From positions 689,769 to 753,768 of the forward strand of contig MU001504.1 of assembly GCA_010093485.1 (NCBI GenBank): a DNA stretch of 64,000 nt, given 5' to 3'. Within the stretch, counting starts at the first letter, position 1; every line of letters begins with the position of its first letter. Both the position numbers and the translations under genes were made by a program. Shown here piece by piece: positions 1 through 9,822 of this stretch. The notes below the pieces were generated by a model, which searched no databases, was not told where the DNA came from, and saw nothing but the letters and a program-made list of their open reading frames with translations. The stretch comes from Karstenula rhodostoma CBS 690.94 (taxonomy: Eukaryota; Ascomycota; Dothideomycetes; Pleosporales; Didymosphaeriaceae).

Positions 1-418
1 TAGATCAATCGATCTTCGCATGGAGGAATGGGCTGATTGTGGTCATGGACGACCATATCTCCTAAAGTCCTTTAGCAAAGTACGCTATCCGGAAAAAGTG
101 GAGTTTCTGACTCATTTCCAGCTAGTTAAGGAGTGGCATGCGATGCGGTGGTGCAAATATCATGAACGGTCTCACATTGAATGGTTCAAGACTGGTGTCA
201 GTGCGGTGTCTCAAGTTGTCCAGGCCTGGATATCATGGATAGAGCGGGCGAATCCGTATGACAGGCGTGGCAATCTTAAGGATTTCTGGCGAGGTATCAT
301 CAACTTCCTCTCCGAGTATGAGATTATGATCACAGCAGAACTGATGGTGCAGATACAAGAGATCGAGGATGGAACCATTAGTGTTGCTAGCTTCATTGAT
401 GATGGGTTACCGCGTTAA
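1..418 (+). CDS. T5orf172 / GIY-YIG-like domain protein, 3' part only
   Basis: The reading frame is open from the window edge to the TAA at 416-418; the first ATG is at 20, so the true start probably lies upstream of the window. The visible 138 codons contain a segment (about residues 20-57 from that ATG) with the pattern YP..VE.L.H..L, then WC.YH.R.HIEWF. This resembles the C-terminal half of the T5orf172 (DUF1766, Mug113-type) domain, a GIY-YIG nuclease relative found in many fungal proteins, where a Cys/His-containing patch followed by a basic residue and EWF is typical. The remaining C-terminus is a short alpha-helical-looking tail with no motif. Function in fungi is not established; nucleic-acid binding or cleavage is inferred from the fold. 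Nothing about regulation can be seen because the promoter is missing. Confidence 0.5.
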   Translation, partial: RSIDLRMEEWADCGHGRPYLLKSFSKVRYPEKVEFLTHFQLVKEWHAMRWCKYHERSHIEWFKTGVSAVSQVVQAWISWIERANPYDRRGNLKDFWRGIINFLSEYEIMITAELMVQIQEIEDGTISVASFIDDGLPR

Positions 419-1380
419 GAACGTTTGGATTTGGAACGTGTCTGTGTAAAGTAAGAGGAAAAGTGAATAGCTGACCAAACATTGTTAAAACTTATGCGTC
501 GTTTCATCATTTCATCCTTAATAGCTATGCAATTTTATGCCCTTCCACATCGAACGACTACGTTGTGCTCTATGAGTCATATATCCTATACATCCATACC
601 TACCTTCACATTTGGGACTGATCAATGTGCTTTTCCCATGGCCTTTCTAGACACTCTTTAATAAAAGAGCTCAACTACCATTTTGCACCAATCTTATTCT
701 ATCACTCTATTTCCCAACTTTCAATGCTTAGTCGCTCGGAGGTGTTTAGGAGATGTCGACTTCCTCCGTGACCTTTAAGATGCAACATCGGTCGATTACC
801 ATATACATCTATTACGTCTTCTAGGGCACTTAGAGGGACTTCATAGCACTCATCCACCCTCAAACACAATAACTTCGGTAGAGTTGTAAATCGCATTAAC
901 GTCTCCCTAAAAACATTCTCAGCTAACGGGTTTATGAACCTGAGCTGCAATGGATAGTGCCTTTTCGGGGTTGGAGAAACTGGAAGGGTTTAACTTGACA
1001 TTATTCTCCTCTAGATATTCGAGAGCGTTGAAAGTGCAAGGTTGGATAATGTTTCTAGTCAAAGAAGGGTGCAACGATAGGTAACAAACACCAAGCATCC
1101 AAATCAGCTTTAGCTGACATGAATACAATTCCTGATGCACGTGTGGCTTGGACCTCTCCCCGATACGCTAACATCAAGCGAGAACTCTTATTCCGGAATG
1201 TAGAGTCAGAAACAGAATAGATGTATTTTTCATTAAAGAATCGATATCGTGAAAATACATGTAACGCTGGGAGCTGCGACCTACCGTGCTATCAAGAAAT
1301 GTATAGTCGTGATAAAAATCCCCAGACCAGGCTGACGTACGGCTTCCTGAGCCACCACTTCGCGCTTGCTCATACCATGC
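419..1380. other. Gene-poor stretch with a broken leucine-rich relic
   Basis: This follows the stop of the partial gene at the left edge and ends at the stop codon of the minus-strand Cys-rich membrane gene. It is AT-richer than its surroundings. The only coding-like trace is the two-frame minus-strand relic at 702-1140; no RNA gene or repeat was recognised elsewhere in it. Confidence 0.5.
702..1140 (-). pseudogene. Possible relic of a leucine-rich (F-box-like) protein
   Basis: Two minus-strand frames abut at about 919-950. The upstream one (1140 down to 919) reads as a plausible helical segment ending in EKALSIAAQ; the downstream one (950 down to 702) continues with LPKLLCLRVDECYEVPLSAL, a leucine spacing reminiscent of fungal F-box/LRR proteins. 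Neither segment begins with a convincing ATG, and no intron with GT-AG ends joins them; a one-base shift near 945 would join them into one protein-like stretch. I therefore read it as a decayed gene fragment rather than a functional gene. The F-box resemblance is only by leucine pattern, and chance open frames cannot be excluded. Confidence 0.22.
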
Positions 1381-2676
1381 CTATCGGACCACCCAACTCG
1401 GAGGCGACTCGCCGGCAAGGGTCCCAGGTAATTCCTTCGGACTTGACGGCTTCCTCAATTGCCTGCCATCAAGTTCAGCGCCTCTATCCCAGGGATGCGC
1501 AGTGTGCCCCGAAACCTCCATAACGGCTTCACTGTCAAGCTCAGTCACGCCCGGCTTGGCTGCGCCCGACAGCGGCTTCCCATCTGCCTCCGAAATATTG
1601 TTCGTTTTCTCAGTCGCACCAGTCGCACCAGTCACGTCCGAGATGCGTGGGTCAGCACCAGTTGCATCGGACACGCGACCTGCGGCAGCGCCCGCCAACG
1701 GTGACGCGTCCTTCCTGTCGCCCTTCTCGACCTCGGCAGCGGCGGCGGTGGCGTGAGTTCGTCGACGTTTCCGGCGGCGGAGGAGGATTGCTGCTATTAT
1801 GGCGATCAGGAGGAGAAGTCCGACGGCCACGCCGACTCCAATCCCGATCTTTGCACCTGATGCGAGGCCTGAGCTGCTGTCATTTGAGCTGCCGTTGTTC
1901 GAACCGCCGTTATTCGAGCCGCCACCGGTGGACAATGAGTCACTACCCGATGATGTGCCACTGCTCAATAACCCGGCTCCCGTGTGCGATGGCGTTGCGT
2001 TGTTCCCTGAGCCTCCCTGCGTTGCACTGCCCTTGCCGGTCTGGCTTGCACTCGGATCACTTCCGCCCGTACCTGAGCCCCCAGCGGACGCCGATCCAGT
2101 CTCAGCGGGCGAAGAGTCGCTCGTCGGATCGCCAGTAGGAACATGCCCGGTCTCGAACTTGATGCTCTCGCCGGTACCCGTAGGTAATACTGCGAAGAGC
2201 GCAAGACTAGGTGAATCCGAGAACGCGCTCGGCGTGAACTTTGCCACTTCGGTACAACTGCAGAATGAACCGGGTTGGAGCGTGGACGGGTTTCCTTCTT
2301 GCGAGCACGCGCCCCAGACGCTGTCGTCGTCGTCGCAACGGGTAAGTGCTATCCATGGCTGGTCTAAATGGCGTTAGCAATCGAGCAATAACTGAGCGCA
2401 TCTTTAGAGAGGTCTCCTACCTATGCCTTTCTTATCCGGGCAGCTTTTATCCTTATAGTCCGGGTCGGTACATCCAGCTTGGTATGTCAATTGGGAGCCG
2501 TACCCATCGCCATGTTGCCCAAAACACGCATTGTCAGCCAAACAATTGTCACCAGCCCCGCAACACGTCTGGAACCCGAATGCCGAGTTTCCGCATGGAA
2601 TGAAGCTCTTGTCTAGCTTTTCTCCAGCTTTGGTGTAGCATGTGCCATTACTGACGAAAATGTCCAGGTCGCTCAT
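1381..2676 (-). CDS. Cys-rich single-pass membrane protein, Ser/Gly-rich stalk
   Basis: Two exons: 2676-2421 and 2363-1381, separated by a 57-nt intron with donor GTAGGA, branch GCTAAC and acceptor TTAG; the join restores GIDQPWIALTRC. About 412 residues. The N-terminal 140 residues hold a Cys-rich domain with the order CY..G, PCGN, CC..GDNCL, ACF, AGCTDP, SCP, PW..L..C, W.AC, FCSC. This layout is common in ascomycete surface proteins. A Ser/Gly/Asn-rich stalk follows, then one transmembrane helix (about 22 residues, GVGVAVGLLLLIAIIAAILL) flanked by an RRRKRRR stop-transfer cluster and a cytoplasmic tail. I see no classical signal peptide after the ATG; a short upstream ATG at 2699 ends after eight codons and could be a minor uORF. 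A surface sensor or wall-facing role is inferred from topology only. Confidence 0.75.
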
Positions 2677-3465
2677 AGTTGCGCTGTGTCGCAACTCATG
2701 AGATGTCGCGAGATACTAAGTAAGAAAACTGGAGAACCGATGCAATGGAATCAGCGCCCGAGGTTTGTTTCTGGGGAAAGGAGTTCAATGAGGTCCATAT
2801 GACGTATGGGTTAACTCCCTTGTCAATTAAGTAGATCATGTTTGCAACCCTGCGGGTTTATCCAACCGAGGGTATATGTGACTCGAATGGCGGTTTAAGC
2901 GACTATTACCCCTGGCGGTGCCAAGGTTTGGCTGGCATTACTGGGATACAGCCAGATGTCGACTAGAATACTGACATTTACTCCTCGCGAAGATCGCGAG
3001 TATTATAACTACGTATCCCAGTAAATGATGTCTCCTTCCTATCCTATTTACTGAAGAGCGTGATATACCTTCCTGTCCAACCCAATGTGCCTCGAAGACG
3101 CACAGTGAGCTGGATCATATTAGCCCATTGCGTAGCTCGTTGGTTGAGCTGTTCGAGTGAATGTGCTATTTGGTAGACATGCTTTTGATGAGCGTATTCT
3201 ACTGCTGCTCTGGTAGAGAGGCTCTTCGACCGAGCGGCTTGCCCGATTGTACGTTTATCGAGAGGATGCATCTCCTTGTACCGGGTAGCTGGTAATATTC
3301 CTTGATGCTTGAAACGGTTTGAATCGATAGGATATTAGTTCAGGGAGCTGATGTACTGTTATGATGACTCATCCTCATAAGTATGCTGGCCATCAAGTCA
3401 TTGATGGCAAAATCGTGGGCTCGTTGGCAAGTGCAAGCAGCGCTTAAGATGTTGCTCCGACGCGT
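2677..3465. other. Intergenic; holds an inverted-repeat element and one weak ORF
   Basis: Between the start of the Cys-rich membrane gene and the stop of the next minus-strand gene. It contains the 87-bp inverted-repeat element at 2938-3024 and an ATG-started 75-codon minus-strand frame at 3271-3044 with no recognisable domain (QAARSKSLSTRAAVEYAHQ). I do not call the latter a gene because it lacks any family signature. Confidence 0.5.
2938..3024. repeat. Nested inverted repeat, MITE-like hairpin
   Basis: An 11-bp perfect terminal inverted repeat (TTACTGGGATA at 2938-2948, TATCCCAGTAA at 3014-3024) encloses a second pair (AATACT / AGTATT) and a central CTCGCG-AAGAT-CGCGAG hairpin. The single strand would fold into one long stem with interior loops. 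No clear target-site duplication is visible. It could be a miniature inverted-repeat transposon remnant or a structured regulatory or terminator-like element between two minus-strand genes. Confidence 0.5.
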
Positions 3466-4745
3466 TCATGTGAAAGAATCTTTAGAGTCGTTTTTCCAGA
3501 ATGTTGCCAACGTGCCCTGGCTCCCGTTCTCTCTCACGACAGCCCGCGTTGGCGTCCTCGGCGCCATAACAATTCTTCCATTTTCCAGCTCGATGATGGA
3601 CATCTCACTCCCGTCATCGGCACTAGGTGCGATGCTTCTTGTTCGCCTCGGGTGGTTGACAGTGCTCGTAAACAAATCGTCCTCAATGCATCCCCCGTCG
3701 CGTTCGAGACCGAGCCGTGAGTGCAGGCGATTGGGAACAACAAATGCAACCGTTCTGCATATTGACCTGCGCTGCATGGGGAGATTCGCGACAACGATGC
3801 AGATGGAGATCTCGTTGATGCCCCATATAGACAGGTCGGCAATGTCGTAAAACGGTTCGCTGGAGCGAAGCCATCGGTGCAGTACATACATCTTGACGAC
3901 AGACGATGCAGTTCCTCTATATGCCTATCAGGACAGTGTAACACACGCGATCGAATGACTTACACGAGTGCGAGGAGGAACATGAGCCTCACTTTGAAGC
4001 GCATCTGCTTCGTGAGTTTTGCTTGCCTCAAGTACACGAGCGGTGCAGAAGCGTAGATCTGATTGCTGTTAGTCTACGTACACTTTTAGCGTGCTACCTA
4101 CTCACCAAGTCGGTGCATATATTCGAGACTATCTGGGCATATTCAGCGACCGTGCCGACCATTTCAGGCCAGCATTCAGGCACTATCTCTGGATGCCAGC
4201 GAAAGTAGTACGGGCGGCAAGACCAGAAATGGAACAAGAGCGGCATGATCAGATTGAACATGACCACGATCAATGTGACGAGCCACATTATCGCTCTGAA
4301 CCTTCGCGAAAAGTTGAGCGCCAAAAGGTAGGTGCAAACAGACAGCTTTACGAGGAACATGGCGTTCATTTGCAAGCAAATGGAGATGAACTGGAAGTGG
4401 ATAGCAGTATGAATGCGATGCGATGTCCAAAAGGGATCTGACATGAGCCGGCCAACACCCGCATGCACGCCGAGAATGATGAAGGGAATGTTGCAGACGA
4501 AGCTCATGGCCTGGAGGACGTCAGCTCTGCGTTCGCCTTTGGAAAATATTACGAGTCGCGCACTGGGTACCTACGGTGCCTGCTAGCATTAGCCAGTCGC
4601 TGCAGCCCATGCAAGGACTGACCCGAAACCGCACGACCAGTCTCCAGATCGTGGAGAGCATAGAGAGGACCGACATCGCGATAGCGACCCTGATCACCTC
4701 CCCTCCCTTGTTCGGCCACTGCTCTCTATGCATTGTCGTAGTCAT
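3466..4745 (-). CDS. SAT4/rhodopsin-type seven-helix integral membrane protein
   Basis: Four exons by splice sites and frame: 4745-4575, 4510-4106, 4058-3964, 3916-3466 (introns 64, 47 and 47 nt). About 373 residues. Exon 1 ends in CSDWLMLAGT, the family's conserved helix-2 motif (usually DDWLML), and exon 2 continues AMSFVCNIPFIILGVHAGVG. Exon 2 also holds helices 3-4 and the loop with Cys (FHFWSCRPYYF). Exons 3-4 give LVYLRQAKLTKQMRFKVRLM and the last helix region ending SIWGINEISICIVVANLP. A hydrophilic tail follows. These are hallmarks of the fungal rhodopsin domain (SAT4, PF20684) family, plasma-membrane proteins of unknown ligand, a few of which act in pathogenicity. Relative to the DDW consensus it has SDW. 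Start chosen at MTTTMHREQ because helix 1 follows directly; an upstream in-frame extension has no family similarity. Confidence 0.8.
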
Positions 4746-6004
4746 CACGGAGACATCAGGAAGGACGACCACGACCAGCAACAAATGCGAAGCCCCCGCG
4801 GATGGAAAGAAAGAAGAGGGAAAAGAAGAAGCGCGCCTAGCTGAACGAACAACTCGCGTGACCACGCTTCCGAATCCTCGAGAAGCCAAAGCAAACGCAA
4901 GGTACTCGCTGCTCACGGCGAGCGTGGAACCGTCTATACCAGATGGAGATGTAACACAGATACCCTGTAAAGTGCATGAGCTTCCTCCTGGATCCTCATT
5001 GCACGATGCGACCAACCACCGCTGCGCTAGGAATCCTCCAAGCTTCGCGAGCCATTTTGCGGGTTCCACGCGGGAGGAGAGCTTGGGCCATCCTAATTTC
5101 TCCTACAGAAAGAGGTGCAGAAGTGGATTCGCCTGATCTAAACGACACGGCTGCGCGGCGGATACGGGAGCGCAACGGCCGCTGCCTTCCTCGAAATCGC
5201 ACTGCAAACGCCCTGGCTCCACGCTGAGAGTGCAAGGGCGGTCGTTGTCTCGTGAACAGTTGCGCTTCGACAACGTCGCCGTGATCCGATAGATCACTCT
5301 CATGCGAAGCATGGCGTGAGGAAGAGTAGTACTTAGGGCCTAGAAGGAGGGTAGCGTGGGTGCGGAATAACGTTGGTGGCTGAACATGTCCAATGGTCTT
5401 GTCCAATGAGATGCCCGCTGAAGAACCAAAGTGATAGTTCCAGTCCCGCACATCTCCATCCTTCAGCAGAACGTGGCATTGTTGGGTCCCGAAATTCAGG
5501 TTCCTGGTGTGTTTTGCTCGAGGCCCGGAATCGCGACTGCTCACATCAAGGATCCACAGCTACCAGCTTCCATCCCTGCTCCGGCTCCTTCTCCAATTCA
5601 AAACTATGCTATACATATGTACGTGGGTATGATTATACCTGAAGGTGGCGACCACAGCATCAGATGCGGCAAAGAAGTCGTAGGCATATTATACCTTTTA
5701 ACTTGCTACGCGATACCTCTTTCAGAGCAAAGAGGAACTCGTACAGCAAGCTAAAATTTGCTCTACTGAGTACCTGTGAGGTACGCCAGATGCTGTGGTC
5801 GTCACCCTAGACTATCGCCCTCAACAAGCACTGCCTATTGTCTTCTTCGACTCCAATGATCCCCACATGCCAATTTCAACCAGTCCCCACCCAAGACCCA
5901 AAGCCCAAAGCAAGCCGAAGCCCTGAACACCATGCTAAAGTGCGAAGACCCATAAAACGAGCCAAGTTGAACTCATGCCACCTCTATTCACACGCTCAGG
6001 ACCC
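4746..6004. other. Intergenic, no gene recognised
   Basis: Upstream region of the SAT4-type gene and downstream of the methyltransferase-domain gene (both minus strand). Several overlapping open frames occur on both strands (for example 5544-4996 minus and 5431-5754 plus), but none has a domain, a codon pattern or an ATG context that sets it apart from chance. No repeats or RNA genes recognised. Confidence 0.5.
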
Positions 6005-8644
6005 CTACTTCCTTGCGAAACCGGTCAAATACCTCCATCCACTACCTGCCCCAGCACCTTCCTCAAGTGCCTGCACCACCCCCTCCAATAACCTCTCCTC
6101 CTCCTTCCCCATCTCAACCTGCAGCCTCAACATCCACTTCTCCCAATACCAACTCCCGACGATGCCCGTCATCATCGCCGCATCTACAGTCGTGCCCCAC
6201 ACCGGGGCCTCCGTCTCCACAACCTCGCCCTCCGGACTGATACTCCGCTCGGTAGCCGCCTTGGCGGGCAGCACGGGAAGCGTGTCCTTCCAATTTGCAG
6301 CCGTCTTGCCCATGGGGAGAACCATCCACATCCTCTGCACGTCGCGGAAGCCAGCCTTGCGGAGACGTGGCAGGAAGGACTTTGTGGGCGCGGCATCGTA
6401 CCCGCGGGTTTTGAGGTTGAAGCCAAACTCCACGCCGAGGGCCTGGGCATGGCGCCCCGCGTGAATGATGTCTGCGTCAAGGAGTGAGAACTCGAGGAAG
6501 CCACCGGGCTTGAGACATCGGAAACACTCTTTGAGGCATAGATCGTACTCATCTATTGAGCGACCAAGGGGCTTATCGGTCTTGAGGAGTTCGTGGAGAG
6601 TACGGGCAGAGACGACGTCGAAGTGGCCGCTAGGGAACGGTAGCGTCCAGAGGTTGGGGACCGTCGTTTGCTTATGATTGGAGGGGCCGGTGACGTTGCA
6701 AGTCAGGTTGTTGCCGGCGGTATAGACAGTTGTGACGGTTGCGTAAGGGTAATCGTACGCTACATCCCATGCCCAGTCGTTGGTTGGTACGCCGCCCACA
6801 TCGAGAATCTTGGGCACGCTTGTCCGTCGGACGAGCCGTGCGGCATGTTTACTGAGCAGCCTACCTCCGTTGAGTTGTCGGAGTGCTTGGAGGACCCAGC
6901 AGATTGGCAGCATTTGGTCGAGGGCTTGTCGTTCCATCTGCGCACGAGCGATGCGCTCCTTCAACACAGTCGGGTCGTTGACGTAGAACTCCGACACAGG
7001 TCGTGGCGGAGCTGGCCGTACTGGGTTGGTGAGTTCGAACTTGCCCAGCAGCTGGTCCTGGTGGGACTTAGGGTTGCATCGCCGGTGAACATGCATTGCC
7101 TCTGCACGGGTCTGACGGTGGATGTATACATCCATCCTTCGGGTTCGCTGTCGGAGAAATTCAAAGCCCTGGACGTACGTGATTATCTTCTTTGGCTCCT
7201 CCTCCTCTGTGGGCGACTTGAGCGGCTCTTCAGCGAACTTGACAGACTTTTTGAGTGCCTTGTCAATTGAATGGCCTCGGCTGTGCGTGCCGGTGGAAAG
7301 GCTCGGTGAGCTGATGATGTCCATATCCCGAAGTGCAGCTTGCAACTCTTCTTGCTCCTCTAGCCAATGGCCTGTCCGTTCGATGTTGGCGGATGAAAGT
7401 TTTTGCAGCTCTACATGGTAGTTCTCGTTGTACTGGAAGATTGTCTTGGCTGGATGAATCTCAGAGACCTCCACTGCTTCTTCAGCTTCAACAAGCATGA
7501 CAGGTCTAGAGGTCGGTAGACCATCGTCGTAGCCGTCGAGCGTCGAGCCTGCCAATGTAATGGCACGCTGGGCCAAAGGACTTCGCTTGAATGCCCATGG
7601 CAGTGAGTAGAACTTCTCAGCCGTGGACGTGTTGGGAACTGACTCGTCACGTTTCGGTAAGCTCCAAGTATGCCGAGCAGTAGACTGGAGTGATGAGAAG
7701 AACCCACCAGGCGAAGGCACCGAAAGTGCTGACACCGGTGTGTTGCCAGACGAATTCTGCACGATACCAGAGGGAATTCTCAAGTTCAGCATGGGGCGAA
7801 CCTCCTTCATCTCACCCTCGCTGCCATTGCTTCCGCGAGATGGGAACCGCTCTGGCGATGAACCTCTTGACGAGTCTCGCGATCGAGACAGGTGACGAAG
7901 AGTCTCTAATGCTTGAGTGTCAAGCTGTACAGGCGCCCATGAATCCACACTACCGATACTTTCGCGTTTGTGGGTCTCGGGCGTGGAAGGGCAGCTCAAC
8001 TTGTCCATTTCTTCTGAAGTCAGACTTCCGTCCAAGGAAGGAGCGGCCGAGCGGTCCGGTACCGAGAGGTTGTGCGACGTGATCAGAAACAAGGCTTGCT
8101 TGGATGGAGTAAGCAGTTGAGATGGCGTATGTGGTTGTGCTGATATTGCGCTCTTGAGCTTTTCTATTGTCGGCCAAGCGGAAGGAGATGGGATAATGAG
8201 TGAAGGATAACGACTGCGACTTGTGCGCGCAATCTTCTTGACCGAAGCCGATGCATGCAGAGGGACCTCTGCTTCGTCGTCTGTGATGTCGTACAGCGAG
8301 TCGAAGTCGCTGTCTGCCCTGCTTGCGCGGTACGAGGCAGGGTACGTCGAGGAGGGGTAGAGATGCATGGGCGACGGGACAGGCGACGGCTTCATCATCT
8401 CGAGCAGGGGTGCAGGTGCCTTTGGAAGAGCAAAGTCCCGGCAACTCTTAGGGGAGTCTGCACTAGGCTGATATGTCGAGGTGGTGGAAAACCTTGGCGT
8501 GAAGTAGTACCGTGGGATGGTGGAGTCGTCATCGACGACATTAAAAGTGTGTCTCTCGTCCAGCGGAGACACGGGGTATTGAGGGAAGTCGGCAGTGCCA
8601 ATGGCTGCAGATGCGTACACTGCAGTGGGAAGTATCTCTGGCAT
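6005..8644 (-). CDS. Large protein with C-terminal SAM-dependent methyltransferase domain
   Basis: One exon, 879 residues, ATG at 8644. The N-terminal 500 residues are low complexity (Ser/Pro-rich, with RSRYPSLIIPSPSAWP and similar) and probably disordered. From about residue 560 a methyltransferase domain follows: motif I as ILDVGGVPTNDWAWDVA, an acidic/aromatic motif around TTVYTAGNN, then LPFPSGHFDVVSARTLHELL (motif II region) and CLKPGGFLEFSLLDAD (motif III region). This architecture matches the umta/LaeA-like methyltransferases that are abundant in Pezizomycotina. The canonical GxGxG loop is altered to VGGVPTND, so the cofactor loop is unusual and substrate and activity are unknown. The C-terminal helices (VDAAMMTGIVGSWYWEKWML) are usual for this group. 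It shares its 1.18-kb upstream region with the divergent epimerase gene. Confidence 0.75.
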   Translation of the reverse strand: MPEILPTAVYASAAIGTADFPQYPVSPLDERHTFNVVDDDSTIPRYYFTPRFSTTSTYQPSADSPKSCRDFALPKAPAPLLEMMKPSPVPSPMHLYPSSTYPASYRASRADSDFDSLYDITDDEAEVPLHASASVKKIARTSRSRYPSLIIPSPSAWPTIEKLKSAISAQPHTPSQLLTPSKQALFLITSHNLSVPDRSAAPSLDGSLTSEEMDKLSCPSTPETHKRESIGSVDSWAPVQLDTQALETLRHLSRSRDSSRGSSPERFPSRGSNGSEGEMKEVRPMLNLRIPSGIVQNSSGNTPVSALSVPSPGGFFSSLQSTARHTWSLPKRDESVPNTSTAEKFYSLPWAFKRSPLAQRAITLAGSTLDGYDDGLPTSRPVMLVEAEEAVEVSEIHPAKTIFQYNENYHVELQKLSSANIERTGHWLEEQEELQAALRDMDIISSPSLSTGTHSRGHSIDKALKKSVKFAEEPLKSPTEEEEPKKIITYVQGFEFLRQRTRRMDVYIHRQTRAEAMHVHRRCNPKSHQDQLLGKFELTNPVRPAPPRPVSEFYVNDPTVLKERIARAQMERQALDQMLPICWVLQALRQLNGGRLLSKHAARLVRRTSVPKILDVGGVPTNDWAWDVAYDYPYATVTTVYTAGNNLTCNVTGPSNHKQTTVPNLWTLPFPSGHFDVVSARTLHELLKTDKPLGRSIDEYDLCLKECFRCLKPGGFLEFSLLDADIIHAGRHAQALGVEFGFNLKTRGYDAAPTKSFLPRLRKAGFRDVQRMWMVLPMGKTAANWKDTLPVLPAKAATERSISPEGEVVETEAPVWGTTVDAAMMTGIVGSWYWEKWMLRLQVEMGKEEERLLEGVVQALEEGAGAGSGWRYLTGFARK

Positions 8645-9822
8645 ATTGTATATTGGGCTGATGTGAGCTCCGCCTCGTGCTATAATTAAAGAAAGCGTAT
8701 ATGGGGAATCCGGGCTTGGGTGTTTGGCGGGGTCAAAGGGGAAGGTAAACTATTAACAGGAAAGGGGTGCAGATGGAATTAATGGGCAATAACCCTGGCT
8801 GATCAACAGCTCGGTGATAGAAATGAAGCGCTTCGGTCGACGAAGCTGCGGCGTGGTAGAGAGCTCGGGAGGGAGTGAGAAGAAGATGCCAGGGAACGAC
8901 GGCAACGCGAGCGCGCGCCGAGCCATAGTATGTATATTTCGCGTAGCCGCGCCCGCGTCGACAGACATGTTGGCCAACAGGCAGTGGCGTTCGCGGACGC
9001 GATGCTGGTTCCCGCGGTCCACTCGCAAAGCGGCCACCCATGTGGGTGGAGAGGCGATAGCGGCTCAAAGACGGCCACGACAGAGCGACCGCATCTTCTC
9101 GCTCGTGGTTGGCCAGCGTGCGGTGCGACGCTGCACATGCGAACATGGGCAGTTTTCGGGGTGTTGACGCTTCTGGACGTGGGCGCCTCTGGGGGCTGGA
9201 TGAGTGGCCGGCCAGGCGAAGGCGCATGGGACGGATGTTTGTTAAGCGCCCGCCGTGGTTATTTGAGGATCTCGCGAGCATCGAATCTCGTGACAGGCCC
9301 AATGGCCATGCCGCACGGCGTAGCACCGCATAGTCGCCGACAAACTCGATGGAGAAGGCGTTCGTAGGTCCAAGGCGTGTTCTTCAGTCATCGCCTGCCA
9401 GACTGCGGCGAGGCTGGCGAGCGTTCGGCCTCTGGTTCCGTGTGCCATGACTTTCGGTGACTGACTAGGTGCACCCAGCCACAACGCGAGAGGCACGGAA
9501 ACAGGCGATGGCCGGAGCGGGGATCGATAAGATCCATGTTTGTACCATCGATCGGATGTCGCAAAGGGCCGCGGAACAAGCGTGGAAACGGGACGATGAA
9601 TGAGCACAGTGTTTGCGGTGCGCATGAAGAGGTTCGAAACGGGCGCGGGGCAGGCAGTCGGTAGTGGGGTCGGCGTGACGCCGCATCGAGCTCGACATGT
9701 CAACACCACGCAGCCAGGCCGAATAGTCACACTTTTCCTTCCCACACCGTCCAGTCGCCATTGGGTTTCCTACGTCATCAGCGAATCTTGACACAGCTCC
9801 CTCCTCGCACAGAGCCGCCGCC
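8645..9822. other. Divergent promoter region between methyltransferase gene and epimerase
   Basis: About 1.18 kb between two divergently transcribed genes. It is GC-rich, so open frames run in several directions, but they overlap each other and carry no domain. No repeats or RNA genes recognised; most likely promoter and 5' UTR of both genes. Confidence 0.5.

Noticed and set aside
2976..3000. CTCGCGAAG word shared with the short interspersed element
   Set aside because: Only nine bases match, and the rest of the element is absent; the word is part of a separate palindrome.
4996..5544. 182-codon minus-strand frame upstream of the SAT4-type gene
   Set aside because: Arg/His/Ser-rich, no domain, and overlapped by an equally long plus-strand frame.
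6005..8644. Secondary-metabolite cluster around the methyltransferase-domain gene
   Set aside because: Neighbours are an SAT4-type membrane protein, pentose-phosphate epimerase and LSM2; no backbone synthase, P450 or pathway regulator is nearby.
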